Assembly (NCBI GenBank): GCA_020425085.1
Contig: JAGQRW010000004.1
Coordinates: forward strand, 310,001 to 374,000
Direction of reading: 5' to 3'
Source: Paracoccaceae bacterium
GTDB taxonomy: Bacteria > Pseudomonadota > Alphaproteobacteria > Rhodobacterales > Rhodobacteraceae
Length of the DNA stretch: 64,000 bases
Numbering within the stretch: position 1 is the stretch's first letter; each line of letters begins with the position of its first letter. Made by a program: the position numbers and the translations under genes. The notes beneath the pieces were generated by a model. The model searched no databases. It saw only the letters and a program-made list of their open reading frames with translations, and was not told the origin of the DNA. Below, in pieces: positions 54,779 through 64,000 of the stretch.

Positions 54779-55873
54779 ATGGATCGTCGTTCTTTCATAA
54801 CCAAGGCGGGTATTGCCGGCGTTGGCGCAGCGGCAACTGGCCTGGCAGCCCCGGCGGTTGCACAGGGCAACATCACCTGGCGAATGGTCACCACCTGGCC
54901 CAAGAATTTTCCCGGTCTTGGCGTCGGCGCACAGCGTCTGGCCGATCGGGTCACCGCCGCATCCGGCGGTCGCCTGACCGTTCAGGTCTATTCCGCCGGT
55001 GAACTGGTGCCGCCGCTGCAATCGCTGGACGCCGTGATCGACGGCACCGCCGAGATGAGCCATGGCGCCGCTTATTACTGGCAGAACAAATCACCGGCGC
55101 TGTCGTTCTTTACCGGCGTTCCCTACGGCATGACCTCGCGCGAACTGACCGCGTGGGTTCGCTACATGGGTGGTCAGGAACTTTGGGACGAAATCTATGA
55201 CCAGTTCGGCGTTCAGGGCTTTTTGTCCGGCGACACCGGCACCCAGGCGGGCGGCTGGTTCAAGAACGTGCTGACCGGCGTTGATTCCGTCAAGGGCCTG
55301 CGGTTCCGCACCCCCGGCCTTGGCGGTCGCGTTTGGGAAAAACTCGGCGTTACCGTCACCAACATGGCAGCGGGCGAGATTTTTCAGGCGCTGCAATCGG
55401 GTACGCTTGATGCCGCTGAATTCGTCGGCCCCTATAACGATCTTGCGCTTGGATTCTATCAGGTGGCCAAGAACTATTACTTCCCCAGCTTTGTCGAGCC
55501 GGGACTTGCCACCGAACTGGTGGTGGACAAGAAGAAATACCTTGATCTGCCCGCCGATCTTCAGGCGATCATCCGTGATGTCGCACAGGCGGAATACGAC
55601 CAGGTGGCGTCCGATTTTTACGCCAACGACCCACGTGCGCTGAAAACGCTCATCGAGAAACACGGCGTTCAGGTGCATCAGTTCCCCGAGTCGATCCTCA
55701 AGGCCGGGGCCGAGGCAGCCAAGGAAGTGATGACCGGCCTGCGCGATTCCGATGATCCGCTGGTCAGGAAAACGGCCGAAAACTTCATTGAATCGCTCAA
55801 CATCGTGCGTACCCGTTCCAAGACCACCGACGGGGCCTTTGTCAACGCGCGCGAGAATTATTTTCAAATCTGA
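54779..55873 (+). CDS. dctP: TRAP transporter substrate-binding protein (TakP-like)
   Basis: A 364-residue periplasmic protein with a Tat signal (MDRRSFITKAGIAGVGAAAT) and the mature start NITWRMVTTWPKNFPGLGVG. This resembles TakP of Rhodobacter, which binds 2-oxo acids such as pyruvate. The Arg-containing substrate loop appears in GLRFRTPGLGG and the end LGRVWEKLGVTVTNMAAGE-like. A strong GAGGAG site precedes the ATG. Its membrane partners dctQ and dctM lie 2 kb away on the other strand. Confidence 0.88.
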   Translation: MDRRSFITKAGIAGVGAAATGLAAPAVAQGNITWRMVTTWPKNFPGLGVGAQRLADRVTAASGGRLTVQVYSAGELVPPLQSLDAVIDGTAEMSHGAAYYWQNKSPALSFFTGVPYGMTSRELTAWVRYMGGQELWDEIYDQFGVQGFLSGDTGTQAGGWFKNVLTGVDSVKGLRFRTPGLGGRVWEKLGVTVTNMAAGEIFQALQSGTLDAAEFVGPYNDLALGFYQVAKNYYFPSFVEPGLATELVVDKKKYLDLPADLQAIIRDVAQAEYDQVASDFYANDPRALKTLIEKHGVQVHQFPESILKAGAEAAKEVMTGLRDSDDPLVRKTAENFIESLNIVRTRSKTTDGAFVNARENYFQI

Positions 55874-55893
55874 TCTGTGTCGGATTGAAACGG

Positions 55894-55925
55894 AAAGGCC
55901 CGGTCAACTGACCGGGCCTTTTTTG
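55894..55925 (+). terminator. Intrinsic terminator of dctP
   Basis: AAGGCCCGGTCA and TGACCGGGCCTT form a perfect 12-bp stem with a 2-base loop, followed by TTTTTT. It lies about 20 bases after the dctP stop and terminates the gene away from the downstream methyltransferase. Confidence 0.93.
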
Positions 55926-56084
55926 GTATTGGGGTTGAGAAGTTCGTAGGTATTGGGGGTGGGTAAGGCCCAAGTAACGCAATTGGTCCGCAAAATATGA
56001 AGTATTTAGGACTGACGGTCACTGGATCATGGTTGGCCAATGTCCGTCAACAGATGGATAAAAAGCCGAGAGAGCCAAAAGACC

Positions 56085-56750
56085 ATGCCAAGAACACCCA
56101 AATTCAACGGCGACGATGCCAAGCGCTATTATGACCATTTCGGCGCGAAGCAGGACAAGCAGGGTTTCTACGAAGACGCGGCACTTGATGCATTGATCAG
56201 AAATGCCGCGTTCTCGGACGCGCAGGCGGTGCTTGAAATCGGATGTGGAACTGGCAAATTTGCGAAACGCTTGTTGTCAGATCACTTGCCGGTCTCGGCG
56301 CGATATACGGGTATGGATATAAGTGGAACAATGGTCGCTCTTGCAAAGCAGCGGCTTGAGCCATGGGCGGATCGCGCCGAAGTTCACCTAAGCGATGGCA
56401 GTTTTGATTTGCCCATCCATGGTGCGTCGTTTGATAGGGTTGTTTGCACCTATGTGTTTGACCTGCTTAGCGTCGAAGATATTGCAAAGGCACTCTCTGC
56501 GGCACATGCAGCGACAAGCACCGGCGGCCTGTTGTGCGCGGCGAGTTTAACGCAAGGGACCGGGCTGCTTTCAAGGGTAACCAGTACCGCCTGGACTTGG
56601 GTTCATGGAATGAAACCATCACTCGTTGGCGGTTGTCGCCCCCTCGCACTATCAGATTTCGTTGCCGGACCTCACTGGCAGATCGTTCATCGAGAAGTTG
56701 TCGTCAGTGCGACCGTACCGTCTGAGGTTCTCATAGCCAAAGCCCTCTAA
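56085..56750 (+). CDS. Class I SAM-dependent methyltransferase
   Basis: A 221-residue methyltransferase. KRYYDHFGAKQDKQGFYEDA near the N-terminus and motif I AVLEIGCGTGKFAKRLL are clear, and the post-core strand region reads STGGLLCAASLTQG. I start it at 56085; an in-frame ATG at 56040 would add 15 residues with no visible ribosome site. It ends in a 4-base convergent overlap with the MAPEG gene. Codon use is less GC-rich than average. The substrate is unknown. Confidence 0.8.
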   Translation: MPRTPKFNGDDAKRYYDHFGAKQDKQGFYEDAALDALIRNAAFSDAQAVLEIGCGTGKFAKRLLSDHLPVSARYTGMDISGTMVALAKQRLEPWADRAEVHLSDGSFDLPIHGASFDRVVCTYVFDLLSVEDIAKALSAAHAATSTGGLLCAASLTQGTGLLSRVTSTAWTWVHGMKPSLVGGCRPLALSDFVAGPHWQIVHREVVVSATVPSEVLIAKAL

Positions 56751-57127
56751 AACAGCATCAGCGCCATCATCAGAAGGCCGATATTTCCAACCAACCAAAT
56801 GAGCGACCGTAGCAAGGGAATGCCGCTCACATAGGCCGGCACATAGAGGGCGCGCGCGATGAGGAAAACCATCGCTCCGCTGGCCGCGTTGTTTGGATCA
56901 CCACCATTTACAAATGCCAGCATGGCAAGGCCAAGAAAGAGCGGGAGCGATTCCAGCATGTTGTTCTTGGCGCGATCCAAGCGGGCTGCAACAACTGTCA
57001 TCCCCGGCAAGTTATCGCGGTTTCCTACGATTCCACTTAGATCAAAGCCGAAGCGTGATGTTTCCTGAAGGAATATCTGGATGAGGAAGAGAGCCAACAC
57101 CAAAAGGACAATGGTTGTCAGGATCAT
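56747..57127 (-). CDS. MAPEG family membrane protein
   Basis: A 126-residue protein with four hydrophobic segments and the MAPEG signature RLDRAKNNMLESLPLFLGLA. Eukaryotic members handle eicosanoid and glutathione chemistry; bacterial ones are uncharacterised. It is convergent with the methyltransferase, stops overlapping by 4 bases, and divergent from wrbA. Confidence 0.88.
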   Translation of the reverse strand: MILTTIVLLVLALFLIQIFLQETSRFGFDLSGIVGNRDNLPGMTVVAARLDRAKNNMLESLPLFLGLAMLAFVNGGDPNNAASGAMVFLIARALYVPAYVSGIPLLRSLIWLVGNIGLLMMALMLF

Positions 57128-57396
57128 GGTTTTGTAATCCTTAAATTTGTATTTGAATTCACTCTATCACCGTCAGCGTTTGGGGCAAACCGTGGTAACT
57201 GCATCATCGCGCAAAGCCGCCCCTTACAGCACGCAAAAGTGAACTGACCCCAATGAATGTCGTTCCTGTTGATTCGCCCGGCTTTGATCCGTGCCGACCG
57301 TGGTAAGGGACAGTAATCAAATGACTTTATTCACGAGACTTCGGATCCGGAATGGCGTAGGTCATTGGCAGGATAACAGTTTGAAAGGATCCTCCA

Positions 57397-57990
57397 ATGG
57401 CCAAATCCAAAATCCTAGTGATTTTCTATTCCACATATGGCACCAACCACGCCATCGCCAAATCCGCCGCCGAGGCCGCCGAACAGGCGGGTGCCGAGGT
57501 GCGTCTGCGCCGTGTCGCCGAAACCGCACCGCAAGCGGCAATCGACAGTCAGGATGCCTGGAAACAGCAAGTGGCGAAAATGGCCGATATTCCCGTAGTC
57601 AGTCTAGACGACATGGAATGGGCCGAGGGCTATTTCTTTTCCTGCCCGACGCGCTTTGGTTCTGCCGCCTCGCAGATGCGGGCCTTCATCGACACGCTGG
57701 GCGGGCTCTGGTCACAGGGCAAGCTGGCCGACAAGGCCATCACCGCAACCAGCAGCGCCCAGAATGCCCATGGCGGGCAGGAAGCCACGTTGCTTGGCCT
57801 TTACACCACCTTCATGCATTGGGGTGCCATCCTGGTTCCGCCGGGTTATACCGACCAGGTGATCTATGCCTCCGGCGGCAATCCTTATGGCTACTCAGCC
57901 AGCGCGGGCGGTTTTGACGATGCCGGCAAGGCATCTGTCGCCCATCAGGTTCAACGCCTGATCAAGGTAACCCAAAAGCTGAACGCCTGA
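57397..57990 (+). CDS. wrbA: NAD(P)H:quinone oxidoreductase WrbA
   Basis: A 197-residue flavodoxin-like quinone reductase. The FMN site is [17 protein letters not shown] at the N-terminus, then [17 protein letters not shown], and the usual C-terminus [13 protein letters not shown]. It reduces quinones by two electrons, avoiding semiquinone stress. GGATCC-adjacent AGGATC lies upstream of the ATG. It stands between the two halves of the TRAP system. The alternative, a generic NQO, is less likely given the motif set. Confidence 0.95.
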   Translation: MAKSKILVIFYSTYGTNHAIAKSAAEAAEQAGAEVRLRRVAETAPQAAIDSQDAWKQQVAKMADIPVVSLDDMEWAEGYFFSCPTRFGSAASQMRAFIDTLGGLWSQGKLADKAITATSSAQNAHGGQEATLLGLYTTFMHWGAILVPPGYTDQVIYASGGNPYGYSASAGGFDDAGKASVAHQVQRLIKVTQKLNA

Positions 57991-57995
57991 ACATC

Positions 57996-58023
57996 GCCTG
58001 CCCGGCCAACCGGTCGGGCAGGC
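57996..58023. terminator. Bidirectional hairpin between wrbA and dctM
   Basis: GCCTGCCCG and CGGGCAGGC form a 9-bp stem with a 10-base loop, between two convergent stops only 37 bases apart. It lacks a T run but is well placed to end both transcripts. Confidence 0.65.
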
Positions 58024-58026
58024 CAC

Positions 58027-59418
58027 TCAGCCCGCGATCAGTCGCGGCAGCCAGGTGACGATGCCCGGAAAGGTGAACAGGATGGCAATGGCAATGATCT
58101 GCAACACCACGAAAGGCAGGATGCCCTTGTAGATGGCCGAGGTCGGCAATTCCGGTGGTGCCACCCCACGCAGGTAAAACAGGGCAAAACCAAAGGGCGG
58201 CGTCAGGAACGAGGTTTGCAGGTTGACCCCAACGATCACGCCCAGCCAGACCGGATCAATATCCAGCGCCAGCAGGATCGGTGCGGTGATCGGAATGACG
58301 ATAAAGATGATCTCGAACGTATCGAGGATGAAGCCCAGCACGAACATGATCGCCATCACTACCGCCACCGCCGCCAGTGGCCCGCCCGGCAGGTTGCTGA
58401 GGAATTCATGCACCAGATTGTCGCCACCCATCAGGCGGAACACCACCGAAAACACCGATGCCCCCAACAGGATGATGAACACCATGCTGGTGATCGTCGC
58501 CGTTGCAACCGTGGTTTCGCGCAACACCTGAAACGACAATCGCCAGCGAAGGGCGGCAAGGATCATCGCCCCCACCGCCCCGACCGAGGCCGCCTCGGTC
58601 GGCGTGGCGATACCGCCAAGGATGGAGCCAAGAACCGCAAGGATCAGCAGCAGCGGCGGCACCAGCGCCACCAGCACCTCGCGCAGAAGATCGCCCTTTT
58701 CCTCGGGCGGCACCGGTGTGGCCGGGCAGGATTTGGGATCGGTGATCGCCTTGAAGATGGTATAGGCAAGGTACAGCCCGACCAGCAGCAACCCCGGCAG
58801 CAACGCCCCGGCGAACAGATCGCCGACCGAAACCGGGGTCGGCGCAAAATTGCCCTTGGCCATCTGCACCTGACTGTTGATCCCCGACAGCATGTCGCCC
58901 ATGAAGATCAGCACGGTCGATGGCGGAATGATCTGCCCCAGGGTACCGCTGGCGCAGATAACTCCGGTCGCCAGCTTGGGGTTGTAGCCGGCGCGCAACA
59001 TCGCCGGCAGTGAAATCAGCCCCATGGTGACCACCGTCGCCCCCACCACCCCGGTCGAGGCTGCCAGCAACGCGCCAACGATGACAACGGAAATGCCAAG
59101 GCCGCCCCGCAGGCTGCCGAACAGCTTGCCCATGGTCATCAGAAGCTGCTCGGCGATGTTGGATCGCTCCAGCATCACGCCCATGAAGATGAACAGCGGC
59201 ACCGCCACCAGCACCTCATTGGTCATGAAGCCGATATAGCGGTTCGGCAAGGCACCCAGATTTGACGGGTCGAACACGCCAAGGCTCATCCCGACCAGCC
59301 CGAACATCAGCGACACCCCGGCCAGGGTAAAGGCGACCGGAAAGCCCATCAGCAAAAAGCCGATGATGCCAAAGAACATCAGACCGGCAAGCAATTCCCC
59401 GATTGCGACCGCTTCCAT
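58027..59418 (-). CDS. dctM: TRAP transporter large permease (DctM)
   Basis: A 463-residue membrane protein with some 12 or more segments, the DctM family length. It carries the substrate-and-sodium path of TRAP systems; PPSTVLIFMGDMLSG, the region of the internal hairpins (GILDTFEIIFIVIPITAPIL-like), and GFILDTFEIIFIV are visible. Its start shares a base with the dctQ stop. It belongs with dctQ and most likely the TakP-like dctP. Confidence 0.94.
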   Translation of the reverse strand: MEAVAIGELLAGLMFFGIIGFLLMGFPVAFTLAGVSLMFGLVGMSLGVFDPSNLGALPNRYIGFMTNEVLVAVPLFIFMGVMLERSNIAEQLLMTMGKLFGSLRGGLGISVVIVGALLAASTGVVGATVVTMGLISLPAMLRAGYNPKLATGVICASGTLGQIIPPSTVLIFMGDMLSGINSQVQMAKGNFAPTPVSVGDLFAGALLPGLLLVGLYLAYTIFKAITDPKSCPATPVPPEEKGDLLREVLVALVPPLLLILAVLGSILGGIATPTEAASVGAVGAMILAALRWRLSFQVLRETTVATATITSMVFIILLGASVFSVVFRLMGGDNLVHEFLSNLPGGPLAAVAVVMAIMFVLGFILDTFEIIFIVIPITAPILLALDIDPVWLGVIVGVNLQTSFLTPPFGFALFYLRGVAPPELPTSAIYKGILPFVVLQIIAIAILFTFPGIVTWLPRLIAG

Positions 59419-59990
59419 CAGGACACGGTTCCGGCAACGGGCTTGGCGTGATCCGGATATCGCATCCGCTCCGGCACCAGATCTGCCTGACCGCCCAGAA
59501 TCAAAACCGAGCGCAGCACCATCGCCACGCCCTGAAGCGCCAGCAGGATGGCAAATCCGATGATGAAGGTCTTGAGGATGAATAGCCCCGGCATGCCACC
59601 GACATTCGCAGAAGCCTCATGATAGGTCCAGGCGCGTTGAACAAACGGCAGCGAATAAAGGAAAACCACCCCGGTAAAGGGCAGCAGAAAGGCGCAGACC
59701 CCAATCAGATCGACCACCGCCTTGGTTCGCATGCTGGCCGGTCGATAATATATGTCAACCCGCACATGATCATCGCGCAGCAAGGCAAACCCGGCCACCG
59801 CCGTAAACATCGCGCCATTCAGCCAGATGTAAAGATCCTGCATCCAGACATAGCTGGTGGAAAAGACATATCGCTGCACCACCACGGTAAAGCAGACCGC
59901 AACAATCCCAAGCGACAGCCATGAAAACAGGCGGCCGATCCCGAGGTTGATCAGACTGATGATATCCACAAGTTTTGCAACAAGCCGCAT
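59418..59990 (-). CDS. dctQ: TRAP transporter small permease (DctQ)
   Basis: A 190-residue protein with four membrane segments (FSWLSLGIVAVCFTVVVQRY, DLYIWLNGAMFTAVAGFALL, CAFLLPFTGVVFLYSLPFVQ, FILKTFIIGFAILLALQGVA) and the DctQ motif WMQDLYIWLNGAMFT. The start at 59990 has a very strong GGAGGGGG site. It stabilises DctM. The two genes are co-transcribed away from gdhA. Confidence 0.9.
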   Translation of the reverse strand: MRLVAKLVDIISLINLGIGRLFSWLSLGIVAVCFTVVVQRYVFSTSYVWMQDLYIWLNGAMFTAVAGFALLRDDHVRVDIYYRPASMRTKAVVDLIGVCAFLLPFTGVVFLYSLPFVQRAWTYHEASANVGGMPGLFILKTFIIGFAILLALQGVAMVLRSVLILGGQADLVPERMRYPDHAKPVAGTVS

Positions 59991-60163
59991 GTTCCCCCTC
60001 CGCTTTTTTGTTAGCAGCTTTCCAATAGAATGCGCCTCATTGCAACCCTGTGCGACAACAGGACAGCATCCAAGACCTGTTTTAACCGCCAAATCCACTT
60101 GCATTCTGCTGTTCAGAGGCAGAAGTCTGACCCCTGCCCGTCAGGGCAAACGATTTCCGATAA

Positions 60164-61534
<1,371 letters not shown>

Positions 61535-61559
61535 TCAGGCACAGATATTCGGCGCCGCG

Positions 61560-62216
61560 TCAGGGATTGACGCGGTGGCTGGGTCCGTCGATGTTTTCCT
61601 GCTTGACCTCGGTCCGGCGGGCTGGGGTGACGCAAACCACATCGCCTGAATAGGCTTCGCGCCAGACAAATCCGGGTTTGCAGGTGTTGGGGCCATAGGG
61701 GCCGGTCGGATCCACGCGCGAACCGGCAATGGCGTTTTCATTCGCCGCCGCAGAACGTCGCGCAGGCACCACGCAGACATGATCGCCGGGGATCGCATCG
61801 CGCCAGACAAATCCTGATTTGCAGGTATCCGGGCCGTAGGGCAGTTTCTTCTTGTTGCTGTTGGCGATCATGCCGCCGATGATAACTCCAAGGATGGCGG
61901 CGGCGGCAGCGTCGCCCGCGGCACTGCCGCCGGTACCGGAACCGCTGGCACCGCTACCGGATGCCGCAAGATATTTGCCGCTGACCCAGCCATCGGGACC
62001 GTTACGCTGAACGAAACACCAACTGCCCTCGCATTGGGCAATATCCACCTGTTCACCGGCATGTAGTGTATCGACCTTGGCGTAACTGGTGCCGGGTCCG
62101 GTTCGCACATTGACCGCAGATATTGCCGTGGCCTCGACCGCAAGCACCGATTGGGCCGTCAGCGCCAGCGAGATGCCGGCGGCAATGGCCATGTTGTAAA
62201 ATCTGTTGGTTTTCAT
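61560..62216 (-). CDS. Secreted SH3 protein with two 28-residue repeats
   Basis: A 218-residue protein with signal peptide (MKTNRFYNMAIAAGISLALT, cleavage after SVLA). An SH3b domain at about 30-85 (VNVRTGPGTSYAKVDTLHAG) is followed by a Gly/Ser-rich linker and a hydrophobic segment. Two near-identical repeats follow, the first YGPDTCKSGFVWRDAIPGD and the second YGPNTCKPGFVWREAYSGD, each with two cysteines. It is likely envelope- or wall-associated. The frame start at 62216 fits the signal peptide better than the upstream ATG. Confidence 0.75.
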   Translation of the reverse strand: MKTNRFYNMAIAAGISLALTAQSVLAVEATAISAVNVRTGPGTSYAKVDTLHAGEQVDIAQCEGSWCFVQRNGPDGWVSGKYLAASGSGASGSGTGGSAAGDAAAAAILGVIIGGMIANSNKKKLPYGPDTCKSGFVWRDAIPGDHVCVVPARRSAAANENAIAGSRVDPTGPYGPNTCKPGFVWREAYSGDVVCVTPARRTEVKQENIDGPSHRVNP

Positions 62217-62297
62217 TCCGGAACCTCCCAGGGCAGAAATGTCACCGCGTCCGTTGCCTGAAACCAAAAGGCATTCATTCAAGGCGCAGTCGTCAAT

Positions 62298-62475
62298 TCC
62301 AGGCTTCAGGCCGGGCTGGATCGGGGAATGCTAAATGCCAACCGGCCTGCAATTCGCGAACGGGTTGTCCGATAGGAAATTTGCAATCAGGTGCCTGACG
62401 GGTTTCCCGGCCTCTGGCACAACCCGGCGCTGTAGCAATGATAGTTCATTTTTGCCGTTTCGGGAAACGTTTTTG
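62298..62475 (+). other. Structured stretch with terminator-like end
   Basis: Gene-free bases between the SH3 gene and cyclo-ligase show order. AGGCCGGG (62308-62315) pairs with CCCGGCCT (62406-62413), extended by CCAG and CTGG. An inner arm TGCAA and TTGCA encloses the middle. A hairpin CGTTT-CGGG-AAACG followed by TTTTT ends the region at 62474 on plus. This could be a small RNA of about 115-200 bases; 6S RNA is one thought because of the cyclo-ligase neighbour, but I cannot confirm it. Confidence 0.3.
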
Positions 62476-62509
62476 ACGGCTGCGCCGACATGCCACGCAC
62501 CCAAAGGCT

Positions 62510-63208
62510 TCAGGCAGATGTCCTGACCCCGGCTTCGGTCAGGATGACATCAAGGCCAATATCGTGCGGTTGTGGAAAGATGGTGGCAAGGTGCGCCGCC
62601 TCAAAACCAATACCGATGCTGAAGGGGCGCGGTGAAAGTGCCGCCAGCGTCCGGTCGAAATAGCCACCACCATAACCCAGGCGATACCCCTCCTTGTCCC
62701 ATCCGACCACGGGTGCCAGGGTGATATCCGGCAAGACCGCTTCGGCTTCGGGTGGTGGCACCGGGATATTCCAGTCGCCGCGTACCATATGCGTTTCTGG
62801 GGTCCAGCGGCGAAATACCAGCGGTGATGCCTTTTGTTCCACCAGCGGCAGCGCGACCTTGACACCCCTTGCATGCAAATCGGCCATCAATGGCCTGAGG
62901 TCAGGTTCGCCCTTGATCGGCCAATAGGCCGAAAACACCCGCCCGGCAAGATCGCCGAAATGCGCGGTCAGAAAATTGCCCAGATGGTGGCTCAATCGTT
63001 CGCTGATTACCCGGCGCTCGTCCACACTCAGCTTCATGCGCGCATCGCGCAGGCGTGTGCGCTCGGCCTTGCGCCACCTTGCAACATCCCGCGCCTGTTC
63101 GGGGTCGACACCGAGCGGGTCGAAATAGGTCGGATCCACCTCATGTGCCATGCAGGGGGATGAGGCGTATTGCCGGCCCGGTGCCTGACTGGAATTATTG
63201 TCGCTCAT
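62510..63208 (-). CDS. 5-formyltetrahydrofolate cyclo-ligase
   Basis: A 232-residue protein. The family signature GYRLGYGGGYFDRTLAAL and a basic ATP-phosphate region (ARWRKAERTRLRDARMKL) at the N-terminus are visible. It converts 5-formyl-THF to 5,10-methenyl-THF, rescuing folate. The start at 63208 overlaps the DUF488 stop by 4 bases (ATGA), which sets the choice over a longer frame. It has an N-terminal extension of about 50 residues compared with the shortest relatives. Confidence 0.92.
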   Translation of the reverse strand: MSDNNSSQAPGRQYASSPCMAHEVDPTYFDPLGVDPEQARDVARWRKAERTRLRDARMKLSVDERRVISERLSHHLGNFLTAHFGDLAGRVFSAYWPIKGEPDLRPLMADLHARGVKVALPLVEQKASPLVFRRWTPETHMVRGDWNIPVPPPEAEAVLPDITLAPVVGWDKEGYRLGYGGGYFDRTLAALSPRPFSIGIGFEAAHLATIFPQPHDIGLDVILTEAGVRTSA

Positions 63209-63585
63209 GCGTCTTTTTCCCCAAGCCGTTTTCGCAGATAATCGCAAAGCACCACCGCCTGATTGCGATCGGGATCCTTTGCCGCGTATAATAGCGTGAC
63301 CGGACCACGGTCGCACCAGTCAAGACAGCGTTTTACCGCATCCGGGTTCTGGTCAAGTTCGGCGCGATAGCGGTTGGCGAATTCATCCCAGCGTTCCGGC
63401 AGATGGCCAAACCATTTGCGCAACTGGTTACTTGGCGCCACCTCACGGATCCAGTCGTCATGGGCAAGATCGGCCTTGCGGATACCGCGCGGCCAAAGTC
63501 GGTCCACCAGCAGGCGGGCGCGACCGGCCTCGACAGTATCCGCATCATAGACGCGCGCAATGGTTATATCAGCCCCGGCATTCAC
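63205..63585 (-). CDS. DUF488 family protein
   Basis: A 126-residue DUF488 protein with RLLVDRLWPRGIRKADLAHD, then WFGHLPERWDEFANRYRAEL and LLYAAKDPDRNQAVVL. The family is widespread and its function is not established. It overlaps the CMD-family gene by 4 bases and the cyclo-ligase by 4 bases in a tight three-gene unit. Confidence 0.9.
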   Translation of the reverse strand: MNAGADITIARVYDADTVEAGRARLLVDRLWPRGIRKADLAHDDWIREVAPSNQLRKWFGHLPERWDEFANRYRAELDQNPDAVKRCLDWCDRGPVTLLYAAKDPDRNQAVVLCDYLRKRLGEKDA

Positions 63586-63920
63586 GTTTTTTTGGATTCC
63601 TCCAGCAATTCAATCGTTTTGATGGAATGCGCATAGCTTGCCCCGGCACGCATTTCGGCGGCGACCCAGATCGCCTCCATGATCGCTTCGGGGCTGGCAC
63701 CTTCGCGGCGCGCGGCCTTGACATGACCTTCGATGCACCAGGGGCATTGCGTGACATGCGCCACCGCCACCGCGATCAGTTGCTTGGTGCGGGTGTCAAG
63801 CGCGCCCTCGGCGAACACGGCTTTTGAAAAGGCGCGAAAGGCGTCTTCGGCTGCGGGCGCAAGGGCGTGCCGATGCTCGGCCATCTCGCGCGTGGGTTTT
63901 GGAAATCTCAGATCGGTCAT
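63582..63920 (-). CDS. Carboxymuconolactone decarboxylase family (AhpD-like) protein
   Basis: A 112-residue CMD-fold protein with CPWCIEGH, the CxxC-plus-His redox core of AhpD-like alkylhydroperoxidase proteins, and a helical bundle. It more likely acts as a peroxidase or peroxidase reductant than as a decarboxylase. A strong AAAAGGAG site precedes the start. It is upstream of DUF488 in the same operon. Confidence 0.9.
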   Translation of the reverse strand: MTDLRFPKPTREMAEHRHALAPAAEDAFRAFSKAVFAEGALDTRTKQLIAVAVAHVTQCPWCIEGHVKAARREGASPEAIMEAIWVAAEMRAGASYAHSIKTIELLEESKKT

Positions 63921-63949
63921 GGCATATCACTCCTTTTCACAAAAGGCAT

Positions 63950-64000
63950 TTACAAGGCGGCACGTCGCCCATTCAGCGTTTGCGCCCCTTCAATCGCAGC
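63950..64000 (-). CDS. Possible 3' end of an upstream gene (partial)
   Basis: An open frame of 16 codons ends in TAA at 63950 and runs off the window edge. It reads AAIEGAQTLNGRRAAL. It could be the C-terminus of the gene before the CMD-family protein. Too short to identify, and could be chance. Confidence 0.3.
   Translation of the reverse strand, partial: AAIEGAQTLNGRRAAL

Overview
The window looks like chromosomal DNA of an alphaproteobacterium, most likely a Rhodobacterales (Roseobacter-type) organism. It has moderately high GC and short intergenic gaps. Lineage-typical genes include the SUV3-like helicase / S4 protein / 7Fe ferredoxin / CarD cluster, a PraR-like XRE regulator, DUF1127, DUF2927 and a TakP-like TRAP transporter. 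The taxonomic call is inferred from gene content and was not tested by a search. About 75 protein genes and one clear RNA gene (rnpB, minus strand) are visible. I see no CRISPR array, intact insertion sequence, prophage, rRNA gene or convincing tRNA gene.

Layout. 1-11 kb: Lrp/AsnC regulator, KefB-type antiporter, AidB-like acyl-CoA dehydrogenase, convergent cobT and cobS, then the minus-strand CarD, ferredoxin, S4 protein, helicase and TPR genes. 11-27 kb is mostly housekeeping: SCP2 protein, hydrolase, hisN, PraR-like regulator, typA, quinone oxidoreductase, sulfotransferase-like protein, LysR, DUF1127, Bax-inhibitor-1 protein, rpmG, rnpB, amidase, gatCA, UPF0173 hydrolase, tadA and a pseudouridine synthase. 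27.3-34.1 kb: cspA, then a plus-strand stress cluster of TerC, a 30-residue membrane peptide, an XpaC-like protein, TelA, a DUF2927 lipoprotein, an SPFH-GYF fusion and a double zinc-ribbon membrane protein. 34-39.7 kb: nitroreductase, uvrB followed by an AT-richer nuclease-fold-like ORF, a small lipoprotein, a universal stress protein and a crotonase.

39.7-51 kb is an aromatic catabolic island encoding protocatechuate 4,5-cleavage. The minus-strand operon is galB-ligK-ligU-ligI-ligA-ligB-pobA. The divergent plus-strand operon is a LysR regulator with two DNA-binding domains, a DUF1932 dehydrogenase, a second LigA/LigB pair, ligC and an alpha/beta hydrolase. Together they take 4-hydroxybenzoate through protocatechuate to pyruvate and oxaloacetate. 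51-53.3 kb: an ECF sigma factor, a zf-HC2 anti-sigma factor, a membrane protein and a cytochrome P460. Two matching GTAAC-N17-GTC promoter-like sites precede the anti-sigma gene and the cytochrome gene. 53.6-60 kb: a fumarylacetoacetate-hydrolase-family enzyme and a split TRAP system (dctP on plus, dctQM on minus) around a methyltransferase, a MAPEG protein and WrbA. 60-64 kb: NADP-type glutamate dehydrogenase, an SH3 repeat protein, and a minus-strand operon of a CMD-family protein, DUF488 and 5-formyltetrahydrofolate cyclo-ligase.

The best candidates for under-described biology are the TerC/TelA/SPFH/zinc-ribbon cluster, the ECF-cytochrome P460 module with its matched promoters, and the tandem-HTH LysR regulator beside a duplicated LigAB dioxygenase.
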